A stretch of DNA of 64,000 nt from NCBI GenBank assembly GCA_016715465.1, contig JADKAA010000024.1:62001-126000 (forward strand), in the 5' to 3' direction. Positions 1-9,014 of the stretch are shown one piece after another. The notes beneath the pieces were generated by a model. The model ran no database searches, had not been told where the DNA came from, and saw nothing but the letters and a program-made list of their open reading frames with translations. This DNA comes from Saprospiraceae bacterium (GTDB lineage: Bacteria > Bacteroidota > Bacteroidia > Chitinophagales > Saprospiraceae). Position numbers and translations under genes: made by a program. Numbering within the stretch: position 1 is the first letter of the stretch; every line of letters begins with the position of its first letter.

Positions 1-341
1 CACGAGTCGATTGGGTGATTTCAGTGATATGAGCTGCGTTGACCACATAACTCTTGTGTATCCTGAGAAAGCGATCAGGCGGCAGGAATGCCTTTATTAC
101 TTTCAGCGTTTTGCACAATATTTTTGGATCCATCTGCAAAATTTATTTCGGTATAGTTGCTTTCGGCTTTCAGATACAGGATATCCTCCGGCAGGCAGCA
201 CTGATATCCACCGGGAATGGGAATGATTATACGACCGGCTGCCTCAATGGCAGCATGAAGCGTTGGCTCCTTTAGAAGGATCAATGTTTCAGCTTCCTTC
301 TGTAGAGGATACACACGGTCATATTGTTTAAGTAATTTCAT
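1..341 (-). CDS. LytTR-type DNA-binding protein, frameshifted and cut by the left edge
   Basis: The frame opens at an ATG at 341 and runs into the window edge. Residues about 40-75 match the start of a LytTR DNA-binding domain (a beta-rich domain that binds promoters in AlgR/LytR-type regulators): IPIPGG, then EDILYLKAESNYTEI and FADGSK. The open frame then ends early at 75, but the +1 frame continues with CKTLKVIKAFLPPDRF and RIHKSYVVNAAHI, the typical second half of the domain. Removing one A from the A5 run near 106-112 rejoins the two. No receiver domain fits in the roughly 40 residues before the LytTR part, so this looks like a stand-alone LytTR protein rather than a full response regulator. 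The single homopolymer slip suggests a sequence error or a very recent mutation. The domain call is strong; targets are unknown. Confidence 0.75.
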
Positions 342-514
342 TTTAAATCCTATTTTTAAATATCTTTAAATATAGAAGGTCATCGCCCGAATTTCAAGAT
401 ACATCAACAGCAGAAGCATTCTTTTCACTTACGATAAGGAATGAAAGGTGTATAAGCTGGTTTTCATTTTTTGACTTATTATTTTTTATATGATGTTAAT
501 ATCTCATTATTCTT

Positions 515-2383
515 TTACTCCTTATTGAAAAAATAGACCTTGCCTTGATCGACATTGCTTCCTATATCTTTCCAATAAGCTCCCACGATGGCATAGTCGC
601 CGGAAATGGAGACGGAGATGCCAAACTGGTCATCCGCTGCGCCATCGGAAGCGGTCAAGCCAGCTTGCTGCGTCCAAGAAGTACCGGAGCGCTTGAAGAT
701 GTATGCCTTGCCTTGATCGACATTACTTCCTACATCTTTCAGAGTTCCTATGATGGCAAAGTCGCCGGAGATGGAAACGGAGAAGCCAAAGGAATCATCC
801 GTTGCGCCATCAGAAGCAGTAAAGCTGGCTTGCTGCGTCCAGGAAGTACCGGAGCGCTTGAAGATGTAAACCGTTCCCTGATTGGTATTTGCTCCTATAT
901 CTTTACCAGCAGCTCCGACTGTGGCATAGTCTCCGGAGATGGAGACAGAGCGGCCAAACAAATCATCCGCTGCGCCATCGGAAGCGGTCAAGCCGGCTTG
1001 CTGCGTCCAGGAAGCACCGGATCGCTTGAAGATGTAAACCTTTCCTTGGCGGTTATTGCTTCCTACATTTTTCCAATCAGCCCCTACAATGGCATAGTCG
1101 CCGGAAATGGAGACTGAGCGGCCAAAGTAATCACCCGCTGCGCCATCGGAAGCGGTAAAGTCGGCTTGCTGCGTCCAGGAAGTACCGGATCGCTTGAAGA
1201 TGTAAACCTTTCCCTGGTCACCATTGTTGGCTACATCTTTAACCTCTACCCCTACGGCGGCATAGTCGCCAGAGATGGAGACAGAGCGGCCAAAGAAATC
1301 ATTCACTGCGCCATCGGAAGCGGTCAAGCCGGCTTGCTGCGTCCAGGAAGTACCGGATCGCTTGAAGATGTAAACCTTGCCTTGATTGGTATTGCTGGCT
1401 ACATCTTTACCCAAGGCCCCTACGACGGCATAGTCGCCGGAGATGGAGACAGAGCTGCCAAAGAAATCATCCGTTGCGCCATCAGAGGCGGTCAAACCGG
1501 CTTGCTGCGTCCAAGAAGTACCGGATCGCTTGAAAATGTATGCCTTACCTTGGTCGTCATTGCTGGCTACATCTTTAAAATAAGCACCTATGATGGCATA
1601 GTCGCCGGAGATGGAGACAGACCGGCCAAAGAGATCAGACGCTGCACCATCGGAATCTACCGCTGATCCATTTTGCGCAATATCCCTATTTCCCCAGCCA
1701 TCACCCCGGTTTATGGTAAAGGATAGCCACTCTGTGCCATTGTAACCTTCGAAATCCTGCGTTGCCGCATTCCATCTGACAACACCTGCCACGGGAGCAG
1801 TGGTATCATCGCCGAGCTTTAGTTTGCCGGCTACATCCATCGTTTGGGATGGAGATGATGTGTTGATGCCTACCTTTGGGTTGGTTACCACGTTGCCATA
1901 GTGTACGGTGATGGTCCAGGTATCGAAATCGACTTTGTTGACTATGGTATTACATCCAACTGTACCCTCATACGTACGTCTGGCTCGCATCTGGAATATA
2001 AGCTCTGTGCCGCCGGGATAAGTGCCGTTGGCTATGGTGATGGTCCTGTAATACTGATCAGTGCCTGGTTCATCTCCTAAACCCACTGCCTCTGAAACTT
2101 CCTGTGCACCCGTATTTTGAAAATTAATCAGAGATCGTTGATCGGACATATATCCAGGTGCCAAAGCGGTCATATTATAAGCTACAATCACGCTGGTCAC
2201 TGTATAGTTATCTCCCGCTGGCAGGGTAATAGACAGGGTAGCAGATTGACCATTGCAAGACTCATCATACAAGTCAAAACTGGTAGGAATATCTCCTGAA
2301 TTATAGGTGGCAGTGATTGTATTTTGTGCTTGAAGGGCTGCAATTGCGAAAAAGAAAGGGAGAATAAAAATTATGTGTTTCAT
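515..2383 (-). CDS. secreted FG-GAP-like seven-repeat beta-propeller protein
   Basis: This 622-residue protein starts with a clear signal peptide (MKHIIFILPFFFAIAALQAQ), so it is exported. Residues 21-165 are a beta-rich region with no family I recognise. Residues about 170-222 carry the VGINTSSPSQTMDVAGKLK and VRWNAATQDFEGYNGTEW pattern common in Bacteroidota adhesin- or tail-fibre-like proteins. From residue 244 to the end there are seven near-identical copies of a 55-56-residue unit (SDGA, FGRSVSISGDYA, VGA, DQGKVYIFKRSGTSWTQQ), which resembles integrin-type FG-GAP repeats and would form one seven-bladed propeller. There is no T9SS C-terminal domain, so export beyond the periplasm is uncertain. 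A surface or ligand-binding role is inferred. The promoter region holds an inverted repeat that also occurs upstream of the neighbouring response regulator, suggesting control by that system. Confidence 0.8.
   Translation of the reverse strand: MKHIIFILPFFFAIAALQAQNTITATYNSGDIPTSFDLYDESCNGQSATLSITLPAGDNYTVTSVIVAYNMTALAPGYMSDQRSLINFQNTGAQEVSEAVGLGDEPGTDQYYRTITIANGTYPGGTELIFQMRARRTYEGTVGCNTIVNKVDFDTWTITVHYGNVVTNPKVGINTSSPSQTMDVAGKLKLGDDTTAPVAGVVRWNAATQDFEGYNGTEWLSFTINRGDGWGNRDIAQNGSAVDSDGAASDLFGRSVSISGDYAIIGAYFKDVASNDDQGKAYIFKRSGTSWTQQAGLTASDGATDDFFGSSVSISGDYAVVGALGKDVASNTNQGKVYIFKRSGTSWTQQAGLTASDGAVNDFFGRSVSISGDYAAVGVEVKDVANNGDQGKVYIFKRSGTSWTQQADFTASDGAAGDYFGRSVSISGDYAIVGADWKNVGSNNRQGKVYIFKRSGASWTQQAGLTASDGAADDLFGRSVSISGDYATVGAAGKDIGANTNQGTVYIFKRSGTSWTQQASFTASDGATDDSFGFSVSISGDFAIIGTLKDVGSNVDQGKAYIFKRSGTSWTQQAGLTASDGAADDQFGISVSISGDYAIVGAYWKDIGSNVDQGKVYFFNKE
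518..1654 (-). repeat. seven tandem 165-168 bp coding repeats
   Basis: The 3' part of the FG-GAP gene consists of seven head-to-tail units, six of about 168 bp (one is 165 bp) and a shorter last one that ends the protein. The strings coding ISGDYA and KRSGTSWTQQAGL are almost unchanged at DNA level between units, which indicates recent duplication or gene conversion. The variable positions cluster in the loop between VGA and DQGK. Confidence 0.85.
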
Positions 2384-2529
2384 ATTTATTGAAATTCATT
2401 TAATATATACAATATTCCGGTTTCCTTTTGATGAGGAGACGCAGTGATTTTGATTAAGGTATTCCATTTTGAATACTGTATAAAACCTATCCAAAATTAG
2501 ATTTTACATATAAATGGATATAATTTTGC

Positions 2530-2547
2530 TTGTCACATGATGATGTG
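2530..2547. promoter_or_regulatory. inverted-repeat operator candidate upstream of the FG-GAP gene
   Basis: The sequence is TTGTCACATGATGATGTG. Extended by one base it holds a perfect TCACAT / ATGTGA inverted repeat around a 4-bp centre. It sits about 147 bp upstream of the FG-GAP start, in the gap after the histidine kinase gene. It differs by one base from the site at 6463-6480 upstream of the NarL-type regulator. The shared position upstream of both genes suggests a binding site for that regulator; this is inference. Confidence 0.5.
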
Positions 2548-2663
2548 AGGTTTTAGGAGTGGAATGCCTGAATGATGAAATATTGAATAACAAGCAATGA
2601 AGGACCTGATCAGTTGAATGACAGGCTGTCTAAATAAACGATGTTGCTTATTGAGGTCAGTCT

Positions 2664-4112
2664 TTAAAACAGGAGAGAAATCTGAGTACCATGCTCTCCG
2701 GTTGAAATATTTATTTTTCCATTTAATGCCATAGCCCTGCTCTCCATATTTTTCAATCCGTTGCCCCGCTTTATCAGCAAAGGATCAAAACCCAAACCAT
2801 TGTCACTAAACTTTAAAAACATCTTCTTATTTTCCATTTTGAATGAAAAAATTACCCGGTTTGCTTTGCTGTACTTCGCTGTATTGTTGATGGCCTCTTT
2901 GAATATCAAATAGAAATGTCTTCGATGCTCGGGATTGAGCCTTATGTTACCGGGGACATCGTCTATATCAAAGTGGATATCCATGCCCATAGGCTCTAAA
3001 GTATCGATGGCAAATTCCTGAATTTTTTCAATTATGTTTTTCAGGCTGTCATTTTTTGGATTGATGCTCCAGATGATTTCTGTCATGTTGTTCATGACTT
3101 CTGCCGTTTTATCGGCGATGGTTTTAAAGGATTGATTGGATTCTCTTCTCATGGATTCCCGTTCACTCATCATCCGTATGTGGGACAAGGTACTTCCCAT
3201 ATCGTCATGCAAATCGCGAGCAAGCGTATGTCGAAGCTTATCTAGCTTTTGTCGCTGAATATCTCTGTATTTGAATATACCATAAATAAAAAGCGAAATA
3301 ATGCTTATGATCAAACCATTAAACCACCAGGTCCGCCAAAAAGGAGGCGAAATATTTATATAGAGTAAAAATTCGTTTGAACTTTTCAATCCAAAACTAT
3401 TTTCTCCGATTACTTTTAAAATATAATTTCCATATCCAAGGTTACTAAACTGTAAAGTATTGTCAGACATGACCTTCCAATTGCTTTTTTCACCTCCAAA
3501 TTGATATTTATAACTATTATTTTGAGCGTTTGTAAAATTCAGATTTGTAAACTCAAAATAAAGATTATTCTGTTCAAAGTTTAAATCTAAGGCTTGACCG
3601 GATTCAGGTATTCCGCTCAAATGGTATTGATCAATATGCAAATCAGATAGTAAAATCTTTCCCGCAGGTGCTATATTCAGACTGTCCAATACTATGGTAT
3701 TTACGGCTTGAGCCTGACCAATAAAGATGGTATTTGTTTTTTTAGAATAGGAGATATCAGGATTGGGCGTGAGCCCTATATTGGAATTGTAATAAGTGAA
3801 ATTTGTTACAGTACTTGTCGCAGGGTTAAACCTGGCTACACCATAATCTGTACTTATCCAAACATTTCTGTGAGGGTCCGAATATATATTTTTTAATCCA
3901 CCAAGAGGTTTGTCATTATAGCTTTCGAAAGGTCTGAAGGTCAAAGTATCCGCAAAGGTGTTTATTACACAAAATCCATTAAAAGATGTCAGGATCATTT
4001 TTTCATCAGAAATACTTTCTATGTCTTCCAGATTCTTTAAAACCTTAAGTTCCGGATGATTTTTCTGTCTATACATATTGAAAATTCTATTACCCGGATC
4101 AAAATTGAACAA
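2664..4112 (-). CDS. propeller sensor histidine kinase, C-terminal part (frameshifted gene)
   Basis: This is the signalling half of a two-component regulator propeller kinase. It contains the end of the sensor propeller (WISTDYGVARFNP), a Y_Y_Y-type beta domain around residues 190-250, one membrane segment (FNGLIISIISLFIYGIF), then a HisKA_3 dimerisation domain with RDLHDDMGSTLSHI, whose His is the phosphoacceptor, and a HATPase_c domain with KEAINNTAKYSKA and NGLGFDP. The frame is open back to about 4200; the apparent start at 4112 is an internal TTG. Residues upstream of it (LAHVFKFTIDLTGKVWIIA) continue the propeller that ends prematurely at 4193 in the other frame. The two open frames are therefore one gene of about 1020 codons broken by a single indel. 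It partners the NarL-type regulator encoded just upstream. Confidence 0.85.
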   Translation of the reverse strand: MFNFDPGNRIFNMYRQKNHPELKVLKNLEDIESISDEKMILTSFNGFCVINTFADTLTFRPFESYNDKPLGGLKNIYSDPHRNVWISTDYGVARFNPATSTVTNFTYYNSNIGLTPNPDISYSKKTNTIFIGQAQAVNTIVLDSLNIAPAGKILLSDLHIDQYHLSGIPESGQALDLNFEQNNLYFEFTNLNFTNAQNNSYKYQFGGEKSNWKVMSDNTLQFSNLGYGNYILKVIGENSFGLKSSNEFLLYINISPPFWRTWWFNGLIISIISLFIYGIFKYRDIQRQKLDKLRHTLARDLHDDMGSTLSHIRMMSERESMRRESNQSFKTIADKTAEVMNNMTEIIWSINPKNDSLKNIIEKIQEFAIDTLEPMGMDIHFDIDDVPGNIRLNPEHRRHFYLIFKEAINNTAKYSKANRVIFSFKMENKKMFLKFSDNGLGFDPLLIKRGNGLKNMESRAMALNGKINISTGEHGTQISLLF

Positions 4113-4192
4113 AACATCTTCTGCATCATTTTTGTGAGTGGCAATTATCCAGACTTTTCCTGTAAGATCTATGGTAAATTTGAAGACATGGG

Positions 4193-5728
4193 CTAATAAT
4201 TTATTTTGTCTAAAAACTGTTGAATATCCGTTTGTTCTGTAATTTCATTTCGCCCATGACGATAAATAAATATTCCACTCGTTGATCCTAGCCATAGATT
4301 TCCTTCTGCATCTTCTGTAATCTTTAATACGAGTGGTATTTCTTTTTGTCCAATTTTAAATTCCGGTACTATCAGTTTTTTTTCATTCAGGTCGTACCCT
4401 ACAAGTCCTTTATTATAGGACGATAGCCATAGAATGTTTTTGGAGTCAATATATAAGGTATTTGGAGCAACATTGTCACAATATTTTTTCAAAACGGCTG
4501 GTATTGGGGCTAATTTATTTTGAACAAGGTCATATCTGAAAAAAGAAATATAATCAATACTAAACCAAATGATACTATCTCTTTTACTTCCCCGTTCAAA
4601 ACAGATATTATCCAAAGCCCAATCCGGCTGTCCTCCTGGCAAAGGAGTATTTATTACCTTTACATTTTGTTTGAATGGGTCATATCGATGTAATCCTTTG
4701 TAAGTACCTATCCACATTCCTTCCGTTCTGGTTGGTTCAAAACAAAAACCCAAACCAGGTACCCCTTTGATGTCATTATGGTCTTCGGACTTGTAATCTG
4801 TAAATGTATTTGTAAGGATATCAAAGGTTTTGACTCCATAATTGGTACCCAGCCATATTGTGTTTTCTTCACCTGCAAATCCGGATTGGTTGATGGCCAA
4901 TACTGTATTTTGGATTTTAGTTACATCGGCAAAAGTGTAGTTTGACATTTTTTGAGTTTTCATGTCAAATTTCATCAGGCCATGTACCCAGCCACCAATC
5001 CAGATGACATTATTTTTTTGGTCATAATAGCTGCTGAAAAATTCATCTTTATTTGGTACAGCAGGGTTATGGCCAGGCCTGTGAAATGACACGGTGGTGC
5101 AGGTGTTTGGATCATATCTCCTAAGGCCATTACTTCCTGCCAGCCACATGATACCCTCTTTATCTATCTCTATGGATAGAATCGGATCCGTATTCTTTCT
5201 TTCCTCAATAAATTCCTTGTGTATTCGAATCTCCTTCCCTTGAGAATACAATAATCCTTTATTTGTGCCTATCCACATGACGTCATTTCGTTCATCATAT
5301 TTGAAGCAATAAATATTTGGTTTTTTCTCGTTGGCTGTTTCTTTGGGGATATTGAGTTTTTTGCATTTTCCATGCCTGGGGTCAAATATATTTATATCAG
5401 GCAATGCGGCCAGCCATAATCTTCCGTGTCGGTCCACTTCCATTTGAGGGATATAATTTGATGACAAGGAAGTAGAATCTAACGGATTTGACCTGTATGT
5501 CTTGAATCGATGTCCATCATATCTTAAAAGTCCCTGTTCAGTGCCAATCCACAGGAAGCCATCCTTCGTTTTTTTTAGACAAATGGCTTGCGATCCGGAA
5601 AAACCCTGCGGGACTCCATAATGATCAAAAATGATTGGGCGTCGATATTCTTTATCTGTATTTTTTTGACAAAATAAGGTAGTTGCAAAGCTTACCAGAA
5701 TAAATATATGTAGGTATTTGCAATACAA
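4193..5728 (-). CDS. propeller sensor histidine kinase, N-terminal sensor part (frameshifted gene)
   Basis: This is the periplasmic sensor half of the kinase completed by 2664-4112. A signal peptide (YLHIFILVSFATTLFC) is followed by repeated two-component-propeller blades with the motif DGFLWIGTEQGLLRYDG and relatives (VMWIGTNKGLLY, IMWLAGSNGLRRYD, VIWIGGWVHGLMKFD, TIWLGTNYGVKTFD). The frame ends with FLDKINY at 4193, while the next frame continues the propeller, so an indel lies near 4190-4215. The start at 5728 is a TTG: an in-frame stop lies seven codons upstream and no ATG comes between, so either TTG is used or the true start was lost. The gap to the upstream response-regulator gene is 36 bp, consistent with one operon. 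The ligand is unknown. Confidence 0.8.
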   Translation of the reverse strand: MYCKYLHIFILVSFATTLFCQKNTDKEYRRPIIFDHYGVPQGFSGSQAICLKKTKDGFLWIGTEQGLLRYDGHRFKTYRSNPLDSTSLSSNYIPQMEVDRHGRLWLAALPDINIFDPRHGKCKKLNIPKETANEKKPNIYCFKYDERNDVMWIGTNKGLLYSQGKEIRIHKEFIEERKNTDPILSIEIDKEGIMWLAGSNGLRRYDPNTCTTVSFHRPGHNPAVPNKDEFFSSYYDQKNNVIWIGGWVHGLMKFDMKTQKMSNYTFADVTKIQNTVLAINQSGFAGEENTIWLGTNYGVKTFDILTNTFTDYKSEDHNDIKGVPGLGFCFEPTRTEGMWIGTYKGLHRYDPFKQNVKVINTPLPGGQPDWALDNICFERGSKRDSIIWFSIDYISFFRYDLVQNKLAPIPAVLKKYCDNVAPNTLYIDSKNILWLSSYNKGLVGYDLNEKKLIVPEFKIGQKEIPLVLKITEDAEGNLWLGSTSGIFIYRHGRNEITEQTDIQQFLDKINY

Positions 5729-5764
5729 TAGTATCCGGCTATCTGGTTAATAATAGCAATAAAA

Positions 5765-6403
5765 TTAGTTCTTTTTCTCAATAAAAACCTTGTGTACTGC
5801 TTCGGTGACAGAATGAACGCGTAATTTTTCGTAAATCCGCTTGACATAGGTCCGAACTGTATCCAGACTAATGATCATTTCGTTGGCCACCATTTTATAA
5901 CTCAGCCCTTTGGAAAGATGTTTCAGAATTTCAATTTCGCGCTCTGAGCGATTAAAAGTAGAATTGTGCTCTATGCCGGATGCAAAAGGCAACTGCAGTA
6001 CTTTTCTGGCTAAAGAAGGACTAATGGGTGCACCACCGTTTTTCACATCTTTTATGGCGGTAAGTAAAGTGGCCAGTGAATTTTTTTTCAGCAAATAACC
6101 AGTTGCACCCGCTTTAATGGCATAAAAAATCCTGTCATCGTCATCAAAAACTGTATTCATGATGACTTCCACTTCGGGATATACCTCTTTGAGTTCTTTT
6201 ACACCCTCAATTCCTGTCCGCCCGGGCATGTCGATGTCCATGATGATCACTTCAGGCGCAAAGGCCTTGGTATTTTGAACTACGTCGATACAGTGGCCAA
6301 ATTCTCCAGCCAGTTCAAACTCTTCAGATTCTCTGATGATACTTGCCAGGATATCTCTGAGTCCATTGTTATCTTCATATATCGCGACCTTGATTTTTTG
6401 CAT
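5765..6403 (-). CDS. NarL/FixJ-type response regulator
   Basis: This 212-residue protein has the standard length for the family. Residues 1-120 form a receiver domain with the acidic pair E10-D11, the phosphoacceptor Asp56 in IIMDIDMP and the conserved Lys in GYLLKK near 106. Residues about 148-205 form a LuxR-type helix-turn-helix (RSEREIEILKHLSKGLS, then TVRTYVKRIYEKL). It should be phosphorylated by the propeller kinase encoded 36 bp downstream and bind DNA as a dimer. An 18-bp inverted-repeat element lies about 60 bp upstream of its ATG, with a near-identical copy upstream of the FG-GAP gene. The simplest model is autoregulation plus control of the secreted propeller protein. That regulatory link is inference; the family call is firm. 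Confidence 0.92.
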   Translation of the reverse strand: MQKIKVAIYEDNNGLRDILASIIRESEEFELAGEFGHCIDVVQNTKAFAPEVIIMDIDMPGRTGIEGVKELKEVYPEVEVIMNTVFDDDDRIFYAIKAGATGYLLKKNSLATLLTAIKDVKNGGAPISPSLARKVLQLPFASGIEHNSTFNRSEREIEILKHLSKGLSYKMVANEMIISLDTVRTYVKRIYEKLRVHSVTEAVHKVFIEKKN

Positions 6404-6462
6404 CTAAATATTGGAATATGAAGCAAATATAAGAAACAAATGTATGAAGGTGAATTTAGGCT

Positions 6463-6480
6463 TTGTCACATGATAATGTG
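6463..6480. promoter_or_regulatory. inverted-repeat operator candidate upstream of the response regulator
   Basis: The sequence is TTGTCACATGATAATGTG, holding a CACAT / ATGTG inverted repeat around GATA. It is a one-mismatch copy of the element at 2530-2547. It lies 60 bp upstream of the regulator's ATG. On the minus strand a TATATTTG (fits TAnnTTTG) lies between this element and the start codon, so the repeat sits close upstream of a plausible promoter. Confidence 0.5.
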
Positions 6481-6481
6481 T

Positions 6482-7079
6482 AAATGTATGGTTGATTTAA
6501 ACGCTGGAGACTGTTTTAATAAGTGTGTCAAAAATTAATAGAAAAGAAAAAACAGGTAGACCCTTTAATTTCGAAGAGTTTCAAAAGGAACATTAACTGA
6601 ATAGTGTGGGTGCAAAAATTTGTGAGGCGAAAGGCGTTTTAGCCATTTTGGTGCCACATTTAGTCAATCCAGTCTTGAAAGGAGAGACAAAGGTCTTTTT
6701 AAATGAGAGTGCCATAAGCCCGACTGCAATAATGTACGAAACAATGCAAATCAATGTGGATATAATGGCGATGTCTGTGTATTGGCGAATAAAATGTTTA
6801 AATATTGGTATTTAAAAACATATATTTGGTAGGACAATTTCAAGACCCTGCAAAAGTACGGGAAAATGACCCTTCGAAGCCGGTGTTTCCTTTGTCAGCG
6901 TTTTGAATTGACAAAATGAGGTACAGATGGCATATGCCTGAAATATTAGAGCGATATACACCCGTTAGAACTATGCTAAAAACGCGACCATTGCCAATCT
7001 CCCTTTTTGTTTGAATATGGTTGCCTCATAACGCCTTTCATTCTTAACTTTGTCTAACACATTATATAATTCAGATACA
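6482..7079. other. intergenic region without a recognisable gene
   Basis: About 600 bp separate the response regulator (minus strand) from the aldo-keto reductase (plus strand). A 69-codon plus-strand frame at 6606-6815 starts with GTG and matches nothing I know. The minus strand over the same bases has a hydrophobic frame without a start codon. Neither is supported as a gene. Both flanking genes are transcribed away from this stretch, so their promoters must lie here. Confidence 0.5.
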
Positions 7080-8035
7080 ATGAAACAAACTACAGAACTG
7101 GGGCACAGTAATTTAAAAGTGAATAGAATTGGGCTTGGTTGTATGGGTATGTCAGAATTTTATGGGTCTTTTGATGAAAATGAATCCATTGACACCTTAC
7201 ATAAAGCCATCGACTTAGGGGTTAATTTTTTTGATACCGCAGATATGTACGGTTGGGGGCGAATGAAAGACTGCTGGGAAAAGCATTTAGAGGCCGATGG
7301 GATGATGTGGTTTTAGCCACCAAGTTTGCTGTGATGCGTGGACCTAATGGCGAATTTCTTGGACTTAACGGTAAACCTGAATATGTAAGACAAGCATGCG
7401 AACAAAGTCTTCAAAATTTGGGTATTGATTCCATTGATTTGTATTACATGCATCGAAAAGACCCTAAAGTGGAAATTGAAGAAATTGTAGGGGCAATTAG
7501 TGAATTGGTCAAACAAGGAAAGGTAAAATACCTGGGACTATCTGAAGTGGATGCAGAAACCTTGCGCAGGGCTCACGCAGTGCACCCTATAACAGCCCTT
7601 CAAAGTGAATTTTCCTTGTGGAGTCGTGAACCTGAGGGAGAGATTTTTGATGTTTGTAAAGAACTCGGTATCACTTTTGTGGCCTACAGTCCTTTGGGAA
7701 GAGGGTTTTTAACGGGTGCGATTAAAAGTCGGGCAGATTTGGAAGCCAGTGATTGGCGTCTCACGCTTCCTCGCTTTACAGATGCAGATATAAGCGAGAA
7801 TTTAAAGTTTGTTGAGGTTATTGATGAAATCGCTCAAAGCAAAAAAGCTACCAAGGCACAGGTCGCTCTGGCATGGGTACTTGGTCAAAACGATGAAATC
7901 GTGGCCATTCCGGGTACAAGGAATGTTCATCGCCTGGAAGAAAATTTAGGTGCCTGCAATGTGGAGTTAACTGAATCAGATTTGGCGGTTATTCAAAGGT
8001 CTATTCCCTCAGAAACAGTTGGAAGCCGGTATTAG
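7080..8035 (+). CDS. aldo/keto reductase (frameshifted)
   Basis: This NAD(P)H-dependent oxidoreductase has the aldo/keto reductase TIM-barrel fold. The N-terminal frame gives IGLGCMGMSEFYG and FFDTADMYG, with the family's catalytic Asp and Tyr; the following frame gives GANERLLGKAFRGRWDD, VVLATKF (catalytic Lys), YYMHRKDP (catalytic His) and a C-terminal cofactor region with IPGTRNVHRLEENL. The frames join if one G is added to the G5 run at 7255-7259, giving MYGWGANERLLGKAF. Total length would be about 319 residues, normal for the AKR13-like enzymes this resembles. I chose the ATG at 7080 over an upstream TTG at 7050 because the conserved protein begins there. It stands alone, 26 bp before a secreted-protein gene on the same strand. 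Confidence 0.85.
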
Positions 8036-8061
8036 TAATATTACGAAATGGCCATTTACGT

Positions 8062-8919
8062 ATGAAATATTTTTCCATTTTGCTGTTTTTCCTTTATCCA
8101 CTCTTAACTATGGGTCAGGAAATTATTCACTTTAAGGATACGATCTACTTTCAGGTACTTGAAAGAGAGGACACCTTAGATATCAACGGTAGTTTCCCTA
8201 CTCCCTACCCAAATACCTTGAAATTGGATTTGAATTGTGATGGTGAAAAGGACATCACATTTAATGGTTATACAACACCCATACAAAACTTTCCGTCTGC
8301 CCATCATATTGTGATTCAAAACCTCTTAGGTTCAGATTTGGAATTCTTAAAGGATGGTGGATACCTTAACGCATTTAGGATGGATGATGAAATCAATTTG
8401 GATTCGATAGATGGATGGGCATCTCTGGATTCATTTCGCCTGTTTTACTTTAATGTCTTTGGAGGGGCCCATTGGGCAGGAGTGAAGAGTACAGATTCGA
8501 CCGCAATTCACAATATGTATTTATTATTCAGGCTAAAGGAAAATAATGAATACAGATATGGTTGGATTTATTATAGTGGATTTAGCTGGCCCACAAAACT
8601 ATTTGTCCACAAGATTGCATTTTCCAGGATTGCTTGTTTGCAAACCAGTATTATTGGGGAAGTCTTCAAGGAGTCTGAAATATCTATTTCTCCAAATCCA
8701 TTTGAAAATAATGTCCATATTTATATTCCGTATCTCAATCACAAAAAGCTAGAATGGAGAATATTAAATGTGAATGGTGTCCTGGAACTCGAAGGCGAAA
8801 TTTCCGACAGGAATACCGAATTGGATTTAGGCAAGCTAATAGACGGAAATGGTGTATATCTGATACAAATTGTCATGGAGGATAAAATTTATAAATCTCA
8901 AATTTTGGTAAAAATATAG
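8062..8919 (+). CDS. secreted protein with T9SS C-terminal sorting domain
   Basis: This 285-residue protein begins with a signal peptide (MKYFSILLFFLYPLLTMGQ). The central 180 residues, rich in aspartate and aromatic residues, match no family I recognise. The last 75 or so residues form a type A T9SS sorting domain: ISISPNPFENNVHIYIP, then a WRILNVNGVLELEGEI strand and a terminal GVYLIQIVMEDKIYKSQI segment. The product should cross the outer membrane through the type IX system and be released or anchored on the surface. It begins 26 bp after the reductase gene, but no functional link is evident. Confidence 0.75.
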   Translation: MKYFSILLFFLYPLLTMGQEIIHFKDTIYFQVLEREDTLDINGSFPTPYPNTLKLDLNCDGEKDITFNGYTTPIQNFPSAHHIVIQNLLGSDLEFLKDGGYLNAFRMDDEINLDSIDGWASLDSFRLFYFNVFGGAHWAGVKSTDSTAIHNMYLLFRLKENNEYRYGWIYYSGFSWPTKLFVHKIAFSRIACLQTSIIGEVFKESEISISPNPFENNVHIYIPYLNHKKLEWRILNVNGVLELEGEISDRNTELDLGKLIDGNGVYLIQIVMEDKIYKSQILVKI

Positions 8920-9014
8920 AAATATGTCTGGCTAACCAGCCATTGTGTGTATAATAGCAACTCGTTAAGGGTATTCATGAAACAGACTGAATTAAATGAA
9001 ATATACTGCTGATT

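Noticed and set aside
545..1666. Two long plus-strand frames (190 and 166 codons) across the FG-GAP repeats
   Set aside because: They are the antisense of the repeat units; the 168-bp period keeps the opposite frame open. They show no start context or family match.
6606..6815. 69-codon plus-strand frame in the gap before the aldo-keto reductase
   Set aside because: GTG start, no homology I recognise, no promoter or convincing composition.
8929..8942. Hairpin TGGCT-AACC-AGCCA after the T9SS protein gene as a terminator
   Set aside because: The stem is only 5 bp and no T-run follows.
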